Shown here piece after piece: positions 16,631-25,167 of a DNA stretch of 64,000 bases (the first letter of the stretch is position 1; every line of letters begins with the position of its first letter). Under the pieces are notes generated by a model. The model was given only the letters and a program-made list of their open reading frames with translations. It was not told the origin of the DNA and made no database searches. The translations under genes were made by a program, and so were the position numbers. Source of the DNA: Collinsella tanakaei (GTDB lineage: Bacteria; Actinomycetota; Coriobacteriia; Coriobacteriales; Coriobacteriaceae); assembly GCF_030373545.1 (NCBI RefSeq), contig NZ_JAUDCO010000004.1, positions 207,789-271,788 of the forward strand, in the 5' to 3' direction.

Positions 16631-18061
16631 ATGGGCGGATTCTTTGGTGCGGCGTCTAAGCGCGACGTCGTGCTCGATGTGTTCTTTGGCGTCGACTATC
16701 ACTCCCACCTCGGCACGCGTCGTGCCGGCATGGTGTTCTGCGAGGGCACCGGAGGGTTCCAGAAGGAGATCCACTCGATCGAGAACACGCCGTTCCGCTC
16801 GCGTTTCGATGCGGACCTTGCCCGCTTCCACGGCACGAGCGGCATCGGCTGCATCAGCGATACCGACCCTCAGCCGCTTTTGGTGCGCTCGCACCACGGT
16901 GTGTTCGCCATCACCACCGTCGGCATCATCAACAACGCCAACCAACTCATCGAGCAGTACTTCGAGCAGGGCGGTGCCCAGTTCATGGCGATGAGCTCCG
17001 GCGCGGTGAACAACACCGAGCTCGTGGCGGCGCTCATCAACCAGAAAGAGGACCTCGTCGAGGGCATCATGTTTGCCCAGCGCGCGGTCGAGGGCTCGCT
17101 CACGCTGCTCGTCATGACCGAGGACGGCACGATTTTCGCGGCGCGTGACCGCATGGGTCGCCTCCCCGTGCTGATCGGCCGCGACCTCGAGGGCAACGGC
17201 TACTGCATCTCCTTCGAGTCGTTCGTCTACCACAAGCTCGGCTATGAGGATTCCTACGAGCTCGGTCCCGGCGAGATCGTGCGCATCACCGCCGAGGGTT
17301 ATGAGACGGTGGCCCCCGCGGGCGACCAGATGAAGATCTGCGCGTTCCTGTGGGTGTACTACGGATACCCCAACTCCAACTACGAGGGCAAGAACGTCGA
17401 GGTCATGCGCTATCGCAACGGCCAAATCATGGCGCGCGACGAGGCGGCTGCCGGCACGCTGCCCGACGTCGACTACGTTGCGGGCGTGCCCGATTCGGGC
17501 CTGCCGCACGCAATCGGCTACGCCAACGAGTGCGGCGCCACGTTCGCCCGTCCGTTCATCAAGTACACGCCCACGTGGTCGCGCTCGTTCATGCCGGCCA
17601 ACCAGAGCGTGCGCAATCGCATCGCCGAGATGAAGCAGATCCCCGTGCCCGAGCTCATCAACGGCAAGAAGCTCCTGTTCGTGGACGATTCCATCGTGCG
17701 CGGCACGCAGCTCGGCAAGACCGTCAACTTCCTGTACGAGGCGGGCGCCAAAGAGGTGCACATGCGCTCCGCATGCCCGCCCATCATGTTCAGCTGCAAG
17801 TATCTGTCGTTCTCGCGCGGCAAGTCCGATATGGACCTCATCGCTCGCCGCGTGGTGCGCGAGCTCGAGGGCCCCGAGGGCGACAAGCACCTCGACGAGT
17901 ACGCCGACAGCTCGACCGAGCGCGGCGGCTGCATGCTGCGCCGCATCTGCGAGCAGCTGGGCTTCGACAGCCTGGGCTACCAGTCGCTGCCCGGCATGCT
18001 CGAGGCCATCGGTATCGACCCCACCAAGGTCTGCACGTACTGCTGGGACGGCAAGGAGTAG
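16631..18061 (+). CDS. purF: Amidophosphoribosyltransferase homologue lacking the N-terminal cysteine
   Basis: A 476-residue PurF-type protein: N-terminal glutamine-hydrolase (Ntn) fold (1-~240) and C-terminal phosphoribosyltransferase fold with the PRPP loop LLFVDDSIVRGTQ (~347-359). The family's mature N-terminal Cys nucleophile, normally MCGIFG, is absent; the protein begins MGGFFGAASKRDV. Other glutaminase-site blocks (HLGTRRAGM, GTSGIGCISD) are still recognisable. I recall the same MGGFFG start in annotated PurF proteins of other gut anaerobes. It may use free ammonia, depend on a partner, or have another role; a canonical PurF may exist elsewhere. The start has AGGAGGG upstream. Confidence 0.85.
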   Translation: MGGFFGAASKRDVVLDVFFGVDYHSHLGTRRAGMVFCEGTGGFQKEIHSIENTPFRSRFDADLARFHGTSGIGCISDTDPQPLLVRSHHGVFAITTVGIINNANQLIEQYFEQGGAQFMAMSSGAVNNTELVAALINQKEDLVEGIMFAQRAVEGSLTLLVMTEDGTIFAARDRMGRLPVLIGRDLEGNGYCISFESFVYHKLGYEDSYELGPGEIVRITAEGYETVAPAGDQMKICAFLWVYYGYPNSNYEGKNVEVMRYRNGQIMARDEAAAGTLPDVDYVAGVPDSGLPHAIGYANECGATFARPFIKYTPTWSRSFMPANQSVRNRIAEMKQIPVPELINGKKLLFVDDSIVRGTQLGKTVNFLYEAGAKEVHMRSACPPIMFSCKYLSFSRGKSDMDLIARRVVRELEGPEGDKHLDEYADSSTERGGCMLRRICEQLGFDSLGYQSLPGMLEAIGIDPTKVCTYCWDGKE

Positions 18062-18112
18062 ATCGCTTCGATTCGCCTCAGCGACGGTTGCGGCACCCGT
18101 AGATTTCGAAAA

Positions 18113-18245
18113 CCCCGTTTAGGGTTCGGTTTTGAGGCGCCCGGTCGAGTAGGCTGGGCGCTTGCTGTAAAGAACCTGCAGGTAGAAGCGATGCGAGCAT
18201 TCGGTCTACGTGGAGGCACGCCGCAAAATCGCACCCTAAACGGGG
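18113..18245. repeat. Foldback (MITE-like) element, 133 bp
   Basis: The ends CCCCGTTTAGGGTTCGGTTTTG (given in two parts: CCCCGTTTAGGG, TTCGGTTTTG; 18113-18134) and 18224-18245 are inverted repeats matching at 20 of 22 bases. The left arm by itself can form an AACCC/GGGTT hairpin followed by GGTTTT and may terminate purF. No gene lies inside. Confidence 0.6.
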
Positions 18246-18288
18246 GTAGCGTTTCCGGCTGGTGGGCAGATAATATAAAACATTACAA

Positions 18289-18327
18289 GCGAGCGGGGCG
18301 TCCGGTTCACCCGGACGCCCCGCTCGC
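18289..18327. terminator. Bidirectional terminator hairpin between purF and trmL
   Basis: A perfect 17-bp stem (18289-18305 with 18311-18327) with a 5-base loop and core GAGCGGGGCGTCCGG. On the minus strand it is followed by TTGTAATGTTTTATATT, so it most clearly ends trmL. Confidence 0.8.
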
Positions 18328-18362
18328 TCAAGCTGCGCATCGTTCCGTGCGCCGCGTGCTGC

Positions 18363-18974
18363 CTATTCCATTCCGGGAAACCCGGTCTGTCGCAAGGCTT
18401 CATACAGCACGATGGCGGCGGCGTTCGAGAGGTTGAGCGCGCTGATGCGGTAGTCGCGCACGTCGACGAAATTGCCGCAGATGTCCTGCCTGAGCAGGGG
18501 AGAGGCGTCCTCGTCGCCGTCGGGATGGAGCGTGCGGTCGCGCGCTTCCCAAGCGTCGCGATTGGCGAGGGAGGTGCGGTCGGCGAGCATGGGGATTCGC
18601 TCGCAGCGTGCGGGGGCAAGCGCGAGCACGTCCTCCGGGATGCCGGAGCTCTCACTGCCGAATACGAGGTAGTCGCCATCGCGATACGTGCTTTCGGCGT
18701 AGGTGCGTCGCGCCTTCTTGGTGAGCAGGTGCAGTCTGGGGTCGTTGCCGTCCGGCGCGAGCCCACAGCGTGCAAGAAAATCATCCCAGCTGGCATACAC
18801 CGTCACATCGAGGTTTTCCCAGTAGCCAAGGCCCGCTCGATGCAGCATGCGGTGGTCGAGCGAAAAGCCGATCGGCTCGACCAGATGAAGCCGGGCGCCG
18901 GCAACCACGCAGGTCCTGCCGATATTGCCGGTGTTGGCGGGGATCTCCGGTCCCGCGAGGACCACGTTGAGCAT
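18363..18974 (-). CDS. trmL: tRNA (cytidine/uridine-34-2'-O)-methyltransferase TrmL
   Basis: A 203-residue SPOUT methyltransferase that 2'-O-methylates the wobble base of tRNA-Leu. MLNVVLAGPEIPANTGNIGR is the characteristic N-terminus; YLVFGSESSGIPEDVL and the C-terminal knot motif ISALNLSNAAAIVLYEA bind S-adenosylmethionine. The chain is about 40 residues longer than E. coli TrmL, mainly from an insertion around DRTLHPDGDEDASPLLRQD just before the knot. The ATG at 18974 follows GAGAGGAGAAGG and is preferred to 19031. The divergent deformylase-like gene lies upstream. Confidence 0.92.
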   Translation of the reverse strand: MLNVVLAGPEIPANTGNIGRTCVVAGARLHLVEPIGFSLDHRMLHRAGLGYWENLDVTVYASWDDFLARCGLAPDGNDPRLHLLTKKARRTYAESTYRDGDYLVFGSESSGIPEDVLALAPARCERIPMLADRTSLANRDAWEARDRTLHPDGDEDASPLLRQDICGNFVDVRDYRISALNLSNAAAIVLYEALRQTGFPGME

Positions 18975-19150
18975 GCCTTCTCCTCTCTTGCGCGCCGCGC
19001 CGTGTTGGCGGGAACCCGCCGTATCGCGCATGCGCTGCCGACCATGATATACATATCCCGTGCATGCGTGTCGTTTGCCGCCGTCTTACGATACTATCGT
19101 GTGGCGCGCTGAGCGCATACACCTATATGCCTACCGAAGGGATGACCCTC

Positions 19151-19570
19151 ATGATCAAGGAGCTCGTGAACGACGACGCCATCCTCTCTCAGCCCTGCGA
19201 GAAGGCGACCGCCGAGGACGCGGCGATCGCTCAGGACCTGCTCGACACCATGGCGGCGACCGAGGACGCCGCCTGCCTGGCCGCCAATCAGATCGGCGTC
19301 GCCAAGGCCATCGTCGCCTATACGGACGACAGCGGCGCCGCGCACGTCATGTACAACCCCAAGCTGCTGCTCGGCCTCGGCGCGTACAAGGCGGTCGAGC
19401 GCTGCCTGTCGCACGATGACGACTTCAAGGTCACGCGCTTTGCCAAGGCCAAGGTAAGCTACGACGAGCTGGTCGACGGCGAGCTCAAGCCGCGCCGCCG
19501 CGACTTCACCGGCTGGGTCGCCCAGATGGTCCAGCACATGATCGACCACTGCAACGGCAAGCTGGTCTAA
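19151..19570 (+). CDS. Peptide deformylase-like protein, catalytic Glu replaced (second of two)
   Basis: A 139-residue deformylase-family protein, clearly related to the gene at 2509-2919 (shared QDLLDT, MYNP, HCNG). Motif I CLAANQIG keeps Gln47, and Cys85 of motif II is kept in ERCLSHDDD, although the usual EGCLS(L/V)P context is lost. Motif III is HMIDH (129-133): the two metal-binding His are present, but the catalytic Glu is Met130. It may be inactive as a deformylase. ATG 19151 (MIKELV) aligns with the MIRPIV start of the paralogue and follows GAAGGGATGA. The VanZ gene begins 8 bp after its stop and is probably co-translated. Confidence 0.8.
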   Translation: MIKELVNDDAILSQPCEKATAEDAAIAQDLLDTMAATEDAACLAANQIGVAKAIVAYTDDSGAAHVMYNPKLLLGLGAYKAVERCLSHDDDFKVTRFAKAKVSYDELVDGELKPRRRDFTGWVAQMVQHMIDHCNGKLV

Positions 19571-19578
19571 GCCGATCC

Positions 19579-20562
19579 ATGAGGTTTCTGCTCAACTTTA
19601 CCGATGAGTTTGCGCTGGCGATCGGCCTGTGGCCGGTCGCCTCGTTTGTGCTCACCCTCCCTATCCTGGCCTATCTGTACCATCGCGACGGAAAGCTGCG
19701 CGCCTGGTCGGCGGTAAGCGTCTACCTGGCCGTGCTCTATGTGCTGTCGCTCGCGTGCTTCACGCTCTACCCGTTGCCGAGCGGCACGTCGGGGCCGGGT
19801 ATCACCTACGGTATCGCCCCTCAGCTGAATCCCTTGCGCTTCGTGGACGACCTGCGCTACGGAGGTCCCGCGGCGCTGTTCCAGATCCTCGCGAACGTCG
19901 TGTTCTTCATGCCGTTCGGCTTCTTTTGCCACCGTGTCTTCCGCCGCGGGTTCATCGCGTCGGCGGTCATCGGCTTCCTGGCGTCGCTCGCTATCGAGAC
20001 CACGCAGCTCACGGGTATCTACGGGCTGTATCCGTACGCCTATCGCACGTTTGATATCAACGACCTCATGTGGAACACGGGCGGTGCGGTCATTGGCTGG
20101 GCCGCCGCTGCGCTCATCGCCTTTGCCCTGCCGGTCGATCCCGAGGCCGACGATGATGACGTCACCGAGAAACCCGGTCTCGTGCGCCGCCTGGTTGCCC
20201 TGCTGCTCGATCTCATCCTGATCGTTGCGGCGACGGCGATCATGACGGCGGTCGCCATCTTCGCCTCCTCGCTGACGCAGCCCGGGGCGAGTCTGCCGCT
20301 GGCCGTTCCGTGCATCCTGCTCGCCGTGTCCTACCTGGTGGTGGAGGGCATCGTGCCCTGGCTGCGCGACGGTCGCACGCCCGGGTCGGGCTTTGTCCAC
20401 ATGACCTGCGAGACGCGTCCGCGCTTCGGCTTTCGTCGCGTGCGCTTCTATGTGGCGCGCCTCGTATTGCTCGCGGTGTTCATCGCGCTTCCTCCCGTCG
20501 GCATCGTGACGCTCGCGCTGTACTATCCGCGGCGCCATCGCCTGCCGTACGACGCCATCTAG
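19579..20562 (+). CDS. VanZ-family membrane protein with C-terminal RDD-like region
   Basis: A 327-residue multi-spanning protein. The first ~190 residues are a VanZ domain: LSLACFTLYPLP, QLNPLRFVDD, ANVVFFMPFGFF, ETTQ and the conserved end FDINDLMWNTGGAVIGW. The C-terminal ~120 residues hold further helices beginning RRLVALLLDLILIVAATA, resembling an RDD domain. VanZ relatives affect teicoplanin sensitivity and envelope phospholipid metabolism, but the role here is unknown. It has no clear ribosome site of its own and starts 8 bp after the deformylase-like gene. It converges on the DUF554 gene with a 12-bp gap. Confidence 0.85.
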   Translation: MRFLLNFTDEFALAIGLWPVASFVLTLPILAYLYHRDGKLRAWSAVSVYLAVLYVLSLACFTLYPLPSGTSGPGITYGIAPQLNPLRFVDDLRYGGPAALFQILANVVFFMPFGFFCHRVFRRGFIASAVIGFLASLAIETTQLTGIYGLYPYAYRTFDINDLMWNTGGAVIGWAAAALIAFALPVDPEADDDDVTEKPGLVRRLVALLLDLILIVAATAIMTAVAIFASSLTQPGASLPLAVPCILLAVSYLVVEGIVPWLRDGRTPGSGFVHMTCETRPRFGFRRVRFYVARLVLLAVFIALPPVGIVTLALYYPRRHRLPYDAI

Positions 20563-20574
20563 AACGCTGCGACA

Positions 20575-21294
20575 TCAGGCCACAAGGGCCCAGACGACCG
20601 CGATCACGACGGCTGGCAACATGTTCGCCGGCTTGAAGGTCTTCTCCCAGATGAGGTTCACGCCCACGCAGAAGATGAGCATCGACCCTACCAGCGAGAG
20701 GTTGGCGAGCGCCGCCTCGGTCATGATGGGGCGCAAAGGCAGCGCGAGCAGGGTGATGCTGCCTTGAATCACGGCGACGGGCAGGGCGGAGAACACGCAG
20801 CCGCGGCCCAGCGATGCGCTCATCACGCAGACGATGACCGCATCGAGCGCGCCTTTGAGGGCGAGGGTCGACCAGTCGCCCAGGATGCCGTCTTGAATCG
20901 AGCCGACGATCGCCATCGCCCCGATGCCGACGGTGAGCGATGTCGACACGAAGCCGTTGACGAAGCTCGCGTCGTCGTCGCTTCCCGTCTTGCGCTTGAG
21001 CCATATGCCGAGCTGCTCGAAGCGGTCGTCAAGGTCGATGGCCTCGCCGATGGCGGCGCCCAGCGCAAACGAGACGATCATCATCGCGGTTCCCCCGCTT
21101 GTCAGATGGTCCCCCTCGACGGCGAGCATCTGCTCGAGCGTGCCGGCGAGCCCCACGAACAGGATGCACAGGCCGGTTGCCTTCATGATCGTGTCCTGCA
21201 TGCGCGGCACGAGGAAGCGGCCACCGCACAGGCCGACGGTGCCGCCCGCGATGATGCAGGCGACGTTGATGAGCGTTCCCAATCCGATGATCAT
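20575..21294 (-). CDS. DUF554 (YqgA-like) membrane protein
   Basis: A 239-residue integral membrane protein with about seven hydrophobic segments. MIIGLGTLINVACIIAGGTVGL at the N-terminus and TVGIGAMAIVGSIQDGILGDWSTL in the middle are characteristic DUF554 blocks. Members are predicted transporters; the substrate is not known. No other gene is on its transcript. The intergenic region to the right (21295-21542) contains TATAGT-like promoter sequence for the lactate dehydrogenase operon on the other strand. Confidence 0.88.
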   Translation of the reverse strand: MIIGLGTLINVACIIAGGTVGLCGGRFLVPRMQDTIMKATGLCILFVGLAGTLEQMLAVEGDHLTSGGTAMMIVSFALGAAIGEAIDLDDRFEQLGIWLKRKTGSDDDASFVNGFVSTSLTVGIGAMAIVGSIQDGILGDWSTLALKGALDAVIVCVMSASLGRGCVFSALPVAVIQGSITLLALPLRPIMTEAALANLSLVGSMLIFCVGVNLIWEKTFKPANMLPAVVIAVVWALVA

Positions 21295-21542
21295 ATGAAT
21301 CCGGCTCCGCCAAGATGTGCGGTCGGGCCGCGCGGCGCGCGACGCCGACGATAGTTGTTCGACGATGGCATCGTAGCAGACCGGAGCGCGCTCGCAAGGG
21401 ATGTGCCGCGCTCGATCGCCCGACGCCGGCGATGTCGCATAGGTTACGAGCCTGTCAACACGGGGCAGCGTGCGGACGGGGTGCCGGGACGTTCGCTATA
21501 GTTGATTCGGATTTGCTTTATCGCACTAAAGAAGGACCGCTT

Positions 21543-23147
21543 ATGGTTGCCCTCATACCTATGGATACCGAGCACGAGGCCTATCTGCGCGACGAGTCGC
21601 GCAGCACCGGCTCGGCCGATTCCATCTCGTTCCCGCGCGACGAGGCGGAGATCGTCGCGGTGCTTCAGCGCATCCGCGAGGCTGCCGGCGATGGGGCTCC
21701 CGCACCCGTGACGGTGCAGGGTGCGCGCACGGGCTTGGCGGCGGGAGCCGTTCCGGGCGGCGGACACGTGATGAACCTGTCGCGCGCCAACCGGTATCTG
21801 GGGCTGCGTGTGGATGAGGACGGGGTGTATTGCCTGCGCGTCCAACCCGGGGTCGTCCTGGCGGAGCTGCGCCGTCATCTGGCGGACAAGTCGCTTCCCG
21901 TGCACGGGTGGAGTTCCGATGACCTGCGCGCCCTCGAGCGCATGTACGCGGGGCCCGAGCAGTTCTTTCCCACCGATCCCACGGAGACCTCCGCGTGCCT
22001 CGGAGGCATGGCGGCCTGCAACGCTTCGGGTGCGCGCAGCTTTCGCTACGGCCCCATGCGCCCCCACATCCGCGGGATGCGCGTCGTGCTCGCCGACGGC
22101 GACGTCATCGCGCTGCGTCGAGGGGAGGTGCGCGCCTGCGGCAGACGCCTGCGGCTCCAGACGGAGTCGGGAAGAAAGCTCGACCTGTCGCTTCCGACCT
22201 ACGATATGCCGCAGGCCAAAAACGCATCCGGCTACTACATCGCTGACGATATGGACGCGATCGACCTGTTCATCGGGTCGGACGGCACGCTCGGTATCAT
22301 CAGCGAGCTCGAGCTCGCCTTATCGCCGGTACCCGCCTTCACCTGGGGCGTCAGCTGCTTTCTTGCCGATGAGCGGGCGGCCTGCGAGGTGACCGAGGCG
22401 GTTCGCGCATCCATTTCGGATACGACGGCGATCGAGTATTTCGACGCCGACGCCCTCGACATCCTGCGTCGCCAGCGCGCTCTCGGTGCGGCGTTCTCGG
22501 CGCTGCCCCCGCTCGCTGATGCTTGGTCGTGCTGCGTCTATGTCGAGCTGTCCTGCGCCGAGCGCGAGCGCGCCCTCAGCGACCTCGCGCTGCTCGGGAA
22601 GATCCTTGTCGCGCACGGCGGCAGCGTCGCCGACACGTGGGTGGCGAGGACCGATACAGACCGCGAGACGCTGCGCTTCTTCCGTCATGCGGTGCCGGAA
22701 AGCGTCAACATGCTCATCGACGAGCGACGCCGCACCGATCCGGCGATCACCAAGCTCGGCAGCGACATGTCGGTACCCGACGGGCGCCTCCATGACGTGA
22801 TAGCGCTCTACCGCTCGACGCTTGCGGACGCGGGTCTCGAGTCGGCGGCGTGGGGGCATATCGGCGACAACCACCTGCACGTGAACATCCTGCCGCGCTC
22901 GATGGAGGACTATGCGGCGGGCAAGCGTCTCTTCGCGCGCTGGGCCGCCGAGGTCTCGCGGATGGGGGGTGCCGTCTCGGCAGAGCACGGCGTCGGCAAG
23001 CTCAAGCGCGATTTTCTTGCGACCATGTACGGCGAGGAACATGTGCGCGAGATGGCGCAGCTCAAACGGCAGCTCGATCCGTGGTGTCAGCTGGGACAGG
23101 GCAATCTGTTCGATGTCGAGCTCGCGAGGGGAGGCGATCGGGCATGA
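21543..23147 (+). CDS. lctD: FAD-linked lactate/glycolate dehydrogenase subunit (LctD/GlcD type)
   Basis: A 534-residue FAD-binding oxidase of the VAO family. The FAD site is visible as TVQGARTGLAAGAVPGGG, PGVVLAELR, and FFPTDPTETSACLGGMAACNASGARSFRYG. The C-terminal domain has WGHIGDNHLHVNI and SAEHGVGKLKRDFL, typical of GlcD/LldE-type lactate dehydrogenases. It overlaps etfB by 4 bp (ATGA), and etfA overlaps etfB in the same way, so the three subunits are translationally coupled. In Acetobacterium the equivalent LctD-EtfAB complex couples lactate oxidation by NAD to ferredoxin oxidation (electron confurcation). The start follows AAGAAGGA. Lactate as substrate is inferred from context. Confidence 0.85.
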   Translation: MVALIPMDTEHEAYLRDESRSTGSADSISFPRDEAEIVAVLQRIREAAGDGAPAPVTVQGARTGLAAGAVPGGGHVMNLSRANRYLGLRVDEDGVYCLRVQPGVVLAELRRHLADKSLPVHGWSSDDLRALERMYAGPEQFFPTDPTETSACLGGMAACNASGARSFRYGPMRPHIRGMRVVLADGDVIALRRGEVRACGRRLRLQTESGRKLDLSLPTYDMPQAKNASGYYIADDMDAIDLFIGSDGTLGIISELELALSPVPAFTWGVSCFLADERAACEVTEAVRASISDTTAIEYFDADALDILRRQRALGAAFSALPPLADAWSCCVYVELSCAERERALSDLALLGKILVAHGGSVADTWVARTDTDRETLRFFRHAVPESVNMLIDERRRTDPAITKLGSDMSVPDGRLHDVIALYRSTLADAGLESAAWGHIGDNHLHVNILPRSMEDYAAGKRLFARWAAEVSRMGGAVSAEHGVGKLKRDFLATMYGEEHVREMAQLKRQLDPWCQLGQGNLFDVELARGGDRA

Positions 23148-23941
23148 ACATCGTCGTGTGCGCAAAGGCGGTTCCCTCGTCGACGGAAGTCAAGATGGAT
23201 CCGCAGACCAACACCATCGTGCGCGACGGGCGCGCGGCGGTCGTCAACCCGTTTGACGCCACCGCGCTCGAGCTCGCCCTGCGCATCAAGAAGATGCGGG
23301 CGCAAAAGGGCGATCCGACGACCGTCACGGTGCTGTCCATGGGCATTCCCGCTACCCAGGATTTGCTGCGCGACTGCATCGCACGGGGTGCGGACGGCGC
23401 GCTGCTGCTGTCTGACCGGGCGTTCGCGGGTGCCGATACGCTGGCTACGACGCATGCCCTGTTCTGCGGGCTTCGCAAGATCGGCGACGTCGGCCTTGTC
23501 CTGTGCGGCAAGATGGCCGTCGATGGCGATACGGCGCAGATCGGACCGGAACTCGCCGGCGCGCTCGATGTGCCCTGCGTCGCCGACGTGGGTGAGCTCG
23601 TGCGTGTCGATGAGGAGCGCATCGCCGCCTGGCATGCCACGGACGAGGGGCGCGAGCTGGTCGAGGTCGGGCTGCCTGCGGTGCTGACGATCTCGAAAGA
23701 CGCGGCGTCCCTGCGCATGCCGAGTATCGAGGGCGTGCTTCATGCGGAGCAGGCGCACATCGCGGTGATGACGGCGGCCGATGCCGGGGTCGATGTTTCT
23801 CGTATCGGCCTTGCAGGATCGCCGACCCAGGTCGTGCGTTCGTTTGTGCCCGAGCGAGCGGTCGAGGCCTGTGAGATCTCGGGCACTGTCGGTGAGCAGG
23901 CGACGCGCGTCGCCGCCCTGATCGAGGAGGCGATGCGATGA
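23144..23941 (+). CDS. etfB: Electron transfer flavoprotein beta subunit
   Basis: A 265-residue EtfB. The N-terminal MNIVVCAKAVPSSTEVK, NPFDATALELALRIK, the nucleotide-binding stretch GIPATQDLLRDCIARGADGALLLSD, and CGKMAVDGDTAQIGPELAGALD match the family; the last is the loop expected to hold the bifurcating FAD. It lies between the dehydrogenase and EtfA genes with ATGA overlaps on both sides, pointing to fixed stoichiometry. The partner genes suggest it receives electrons from the LctD-like subunit. Confidence 0.92.
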   Translation: MNIVVCAKAVPSSTEVKMDPQTNTIVRDGRAAVVNPFDATALELALRIKKMRAQKGDPTTVTVLSMGIPATQDLLRDCIARGADGALLLSDRAFAGADTLATTHALFCGLRKIGDVGLVLCGKMAVDGDTAQIGPELAGALDVPCVADVGELVRVDEERIAAWHATDEGRELVEVGLPAVLTISKDAASLRMPSIEGVLHAEQAHIAVMTAADAGVDVSRIGLAGSPTQVVRSFVPERAVEACEISGTVGEQATRVAALIEEAMR

Positions 23942-25131
23942 GCGGACTTACGGTCGATCGCGCGGCGTGCATCGGCTGCGGGCGCTGCGTGCGCGCCTGC
24001 GTGCACGCAGGCATCGAGCTCGTGTGGGACGGACCGCGCAAATTCGCGTGCGCGACCGATGCGTGCGTGCTGTGCGCCTCGTGCATCGATGCCTGCCCGG
24101 TCGATGCGATCTCTATCCACAAGGACGTGTCCGCCGACGCATGCGATCTGTCGTCGTTCCACGACATCTTGGTGGTCGCGCAATGCGGGGCGGATGGCGC
24201 TGTCCTCCCGGTGACGTTCGAGCTGGTCGGGCGCGCGCGTGAGCTTGCCGATATCCGCGGATGCCGCGTAGCCGTTGTACTGGGGCAGCGTGCGGGGGCG
24301 GCGGGCGCGGACGGCGCCGGGCAGCTTATCGCTGCCGGTGCGGACGAGGTGCTGCGCTGTTGCGACGAGCGTTTGAACCACTTGGACGCCGAGGTGTACG
24401 CACGCTGGATCTGCCAGCTCATCGATGCGGCGCGCCCCGAGGCCGTGCTGTTCGGGGCGACGGCGTTCGGTCGCGAGCTGGCACCAGCCGTCGCGGTCAG
24501 GATTCAGACGGGTCTGACCGCCGATTGCACCGTCTTGGAGCTCGACGAGAAGACGGGGCTGTTGCAGCAGACGCGCCCGGCGTTCGGCGGCAACCTCATG
24601 GCCACCATCGTGTGCCCCGACCACCGTCCCCAGATGGCAAGCGTGCGCCCGGGTATCTTCGCCGCACCCGAGCCCGATTGGGCAAGACGGGGCACGGTGA
24701 GCGATGTTACCCTCGATGCGACGATTGAGCCGCGCGTGCGCGTGCTCGAGACGAAGCCCCTCCATTCCGACCTATCGCTTGCCGATGCGGATTGCCTGCT
24801 GGTCATCGGGCGCGGCATCGGCAGCAAAAAGCACGTGCCGCTGATGCGCAAGCTCGCCGAGCATCTCGGTGCCGAGCTCGGCTGCACCCGCCCGCTCGTC
24901 GAGGCGGGATGGCTCGACTACGCCCATCAGGTGGGACAGACCGGCGTCTCGGTGGCCCCGCGCGTCCTGTTGAGCCTCGGGGTGTCGGGTGCCATCCAGC
25001 ACCTTGCGGGTATCTCCGGTGCGCAGACCATTATCGCGGTCAACGAGGATCCCGACGCGCCGATCTTCGGCGTGGCGCACTACCGCGTCGTCGCCGACTG
25101 CGTGGAGTTCGCGTCCGCGCTGCTCGGATAG
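23938..25131 (+). CDS. etfA: Electron transfer flavoprotein alpha subunit with N-terminal ferredoxin domain
   Basis: A 397-residue EtfA. Residues 1-60 hold two 4Fe-4S motifs: CIGCGRCVRAC (Cys 11, 14, 17, 21) and CVLCASCIDACP. The alpha-subunit FAD domain follows, with the diagnostic GVSGAIQHLAGISGAQTIIAVNEDPDAPIF near the C-terminus (quoted here as GVSGAIQHLAGISGA and NEDPDAPIF). A ferredoxin extension on EtfA is the arrangement of the LctC subunit of electron-confurcating lactate dehydrogenase and lets ferredoxin exchange electrons with the flavin. No lactate permease gene is nearby. A GC palindrome follows the stop. Confidence 0.93.
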   Translation: MSGLTVDRAACIGCGRCVRACVHAGIELVWDGPRKFACATDACVLCASCIDACPVDAISIHKDVSADACDLSSFHDILVVAQCGADGAVLPVTFELVGRARELADIRGCRVAVVLGQRAGAAGADGAGQLIAAGADEVLRCCDERLNHLDAEVYARWICQLIDAARPEAVLFGATAFGRELAPAVAVRIQTGLTADCTVLELDEKTGLLQQTRPAFGGNLMATIVCPDHRPQMASVRPGIFAAPEPDWARRGTVSDVTLDATIEPRVRVLETKPLHSDLSLADADCLLVIGRGIGSKKHVPLMRKLAEHLGAELGCTRPLVEAGWLDYAHQVGQTGVSVAPRVLLSLGVSGAIQHLAGISGAQTIIAVNEDPDAPIFGVAHYRVVADCVEFASALLG

Positions 25132-25144
25132 GGCCATCCCGCCG

Positions 25145-25167
25145 CGAGGCCGCATCATGCGGCCTCG
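25145..25167. terminator. Palindrome between converging etfA and the small hypothetical gene
   Basis: CGAGGCCGCAT (25145-25155) and ATGCGGCCTCG (25157-25167) are perfectly inverted. There is no T-run on either side, and the right half overlaps the end of the small minus-strand gene. Confidence 0.4.

Noticed and set aside
18073..18260. Riboswitch or small RNA gene after purF
   Set aside because: The structure is explained by the 22-bp inverted ends; I could not match any known riboswitch core.
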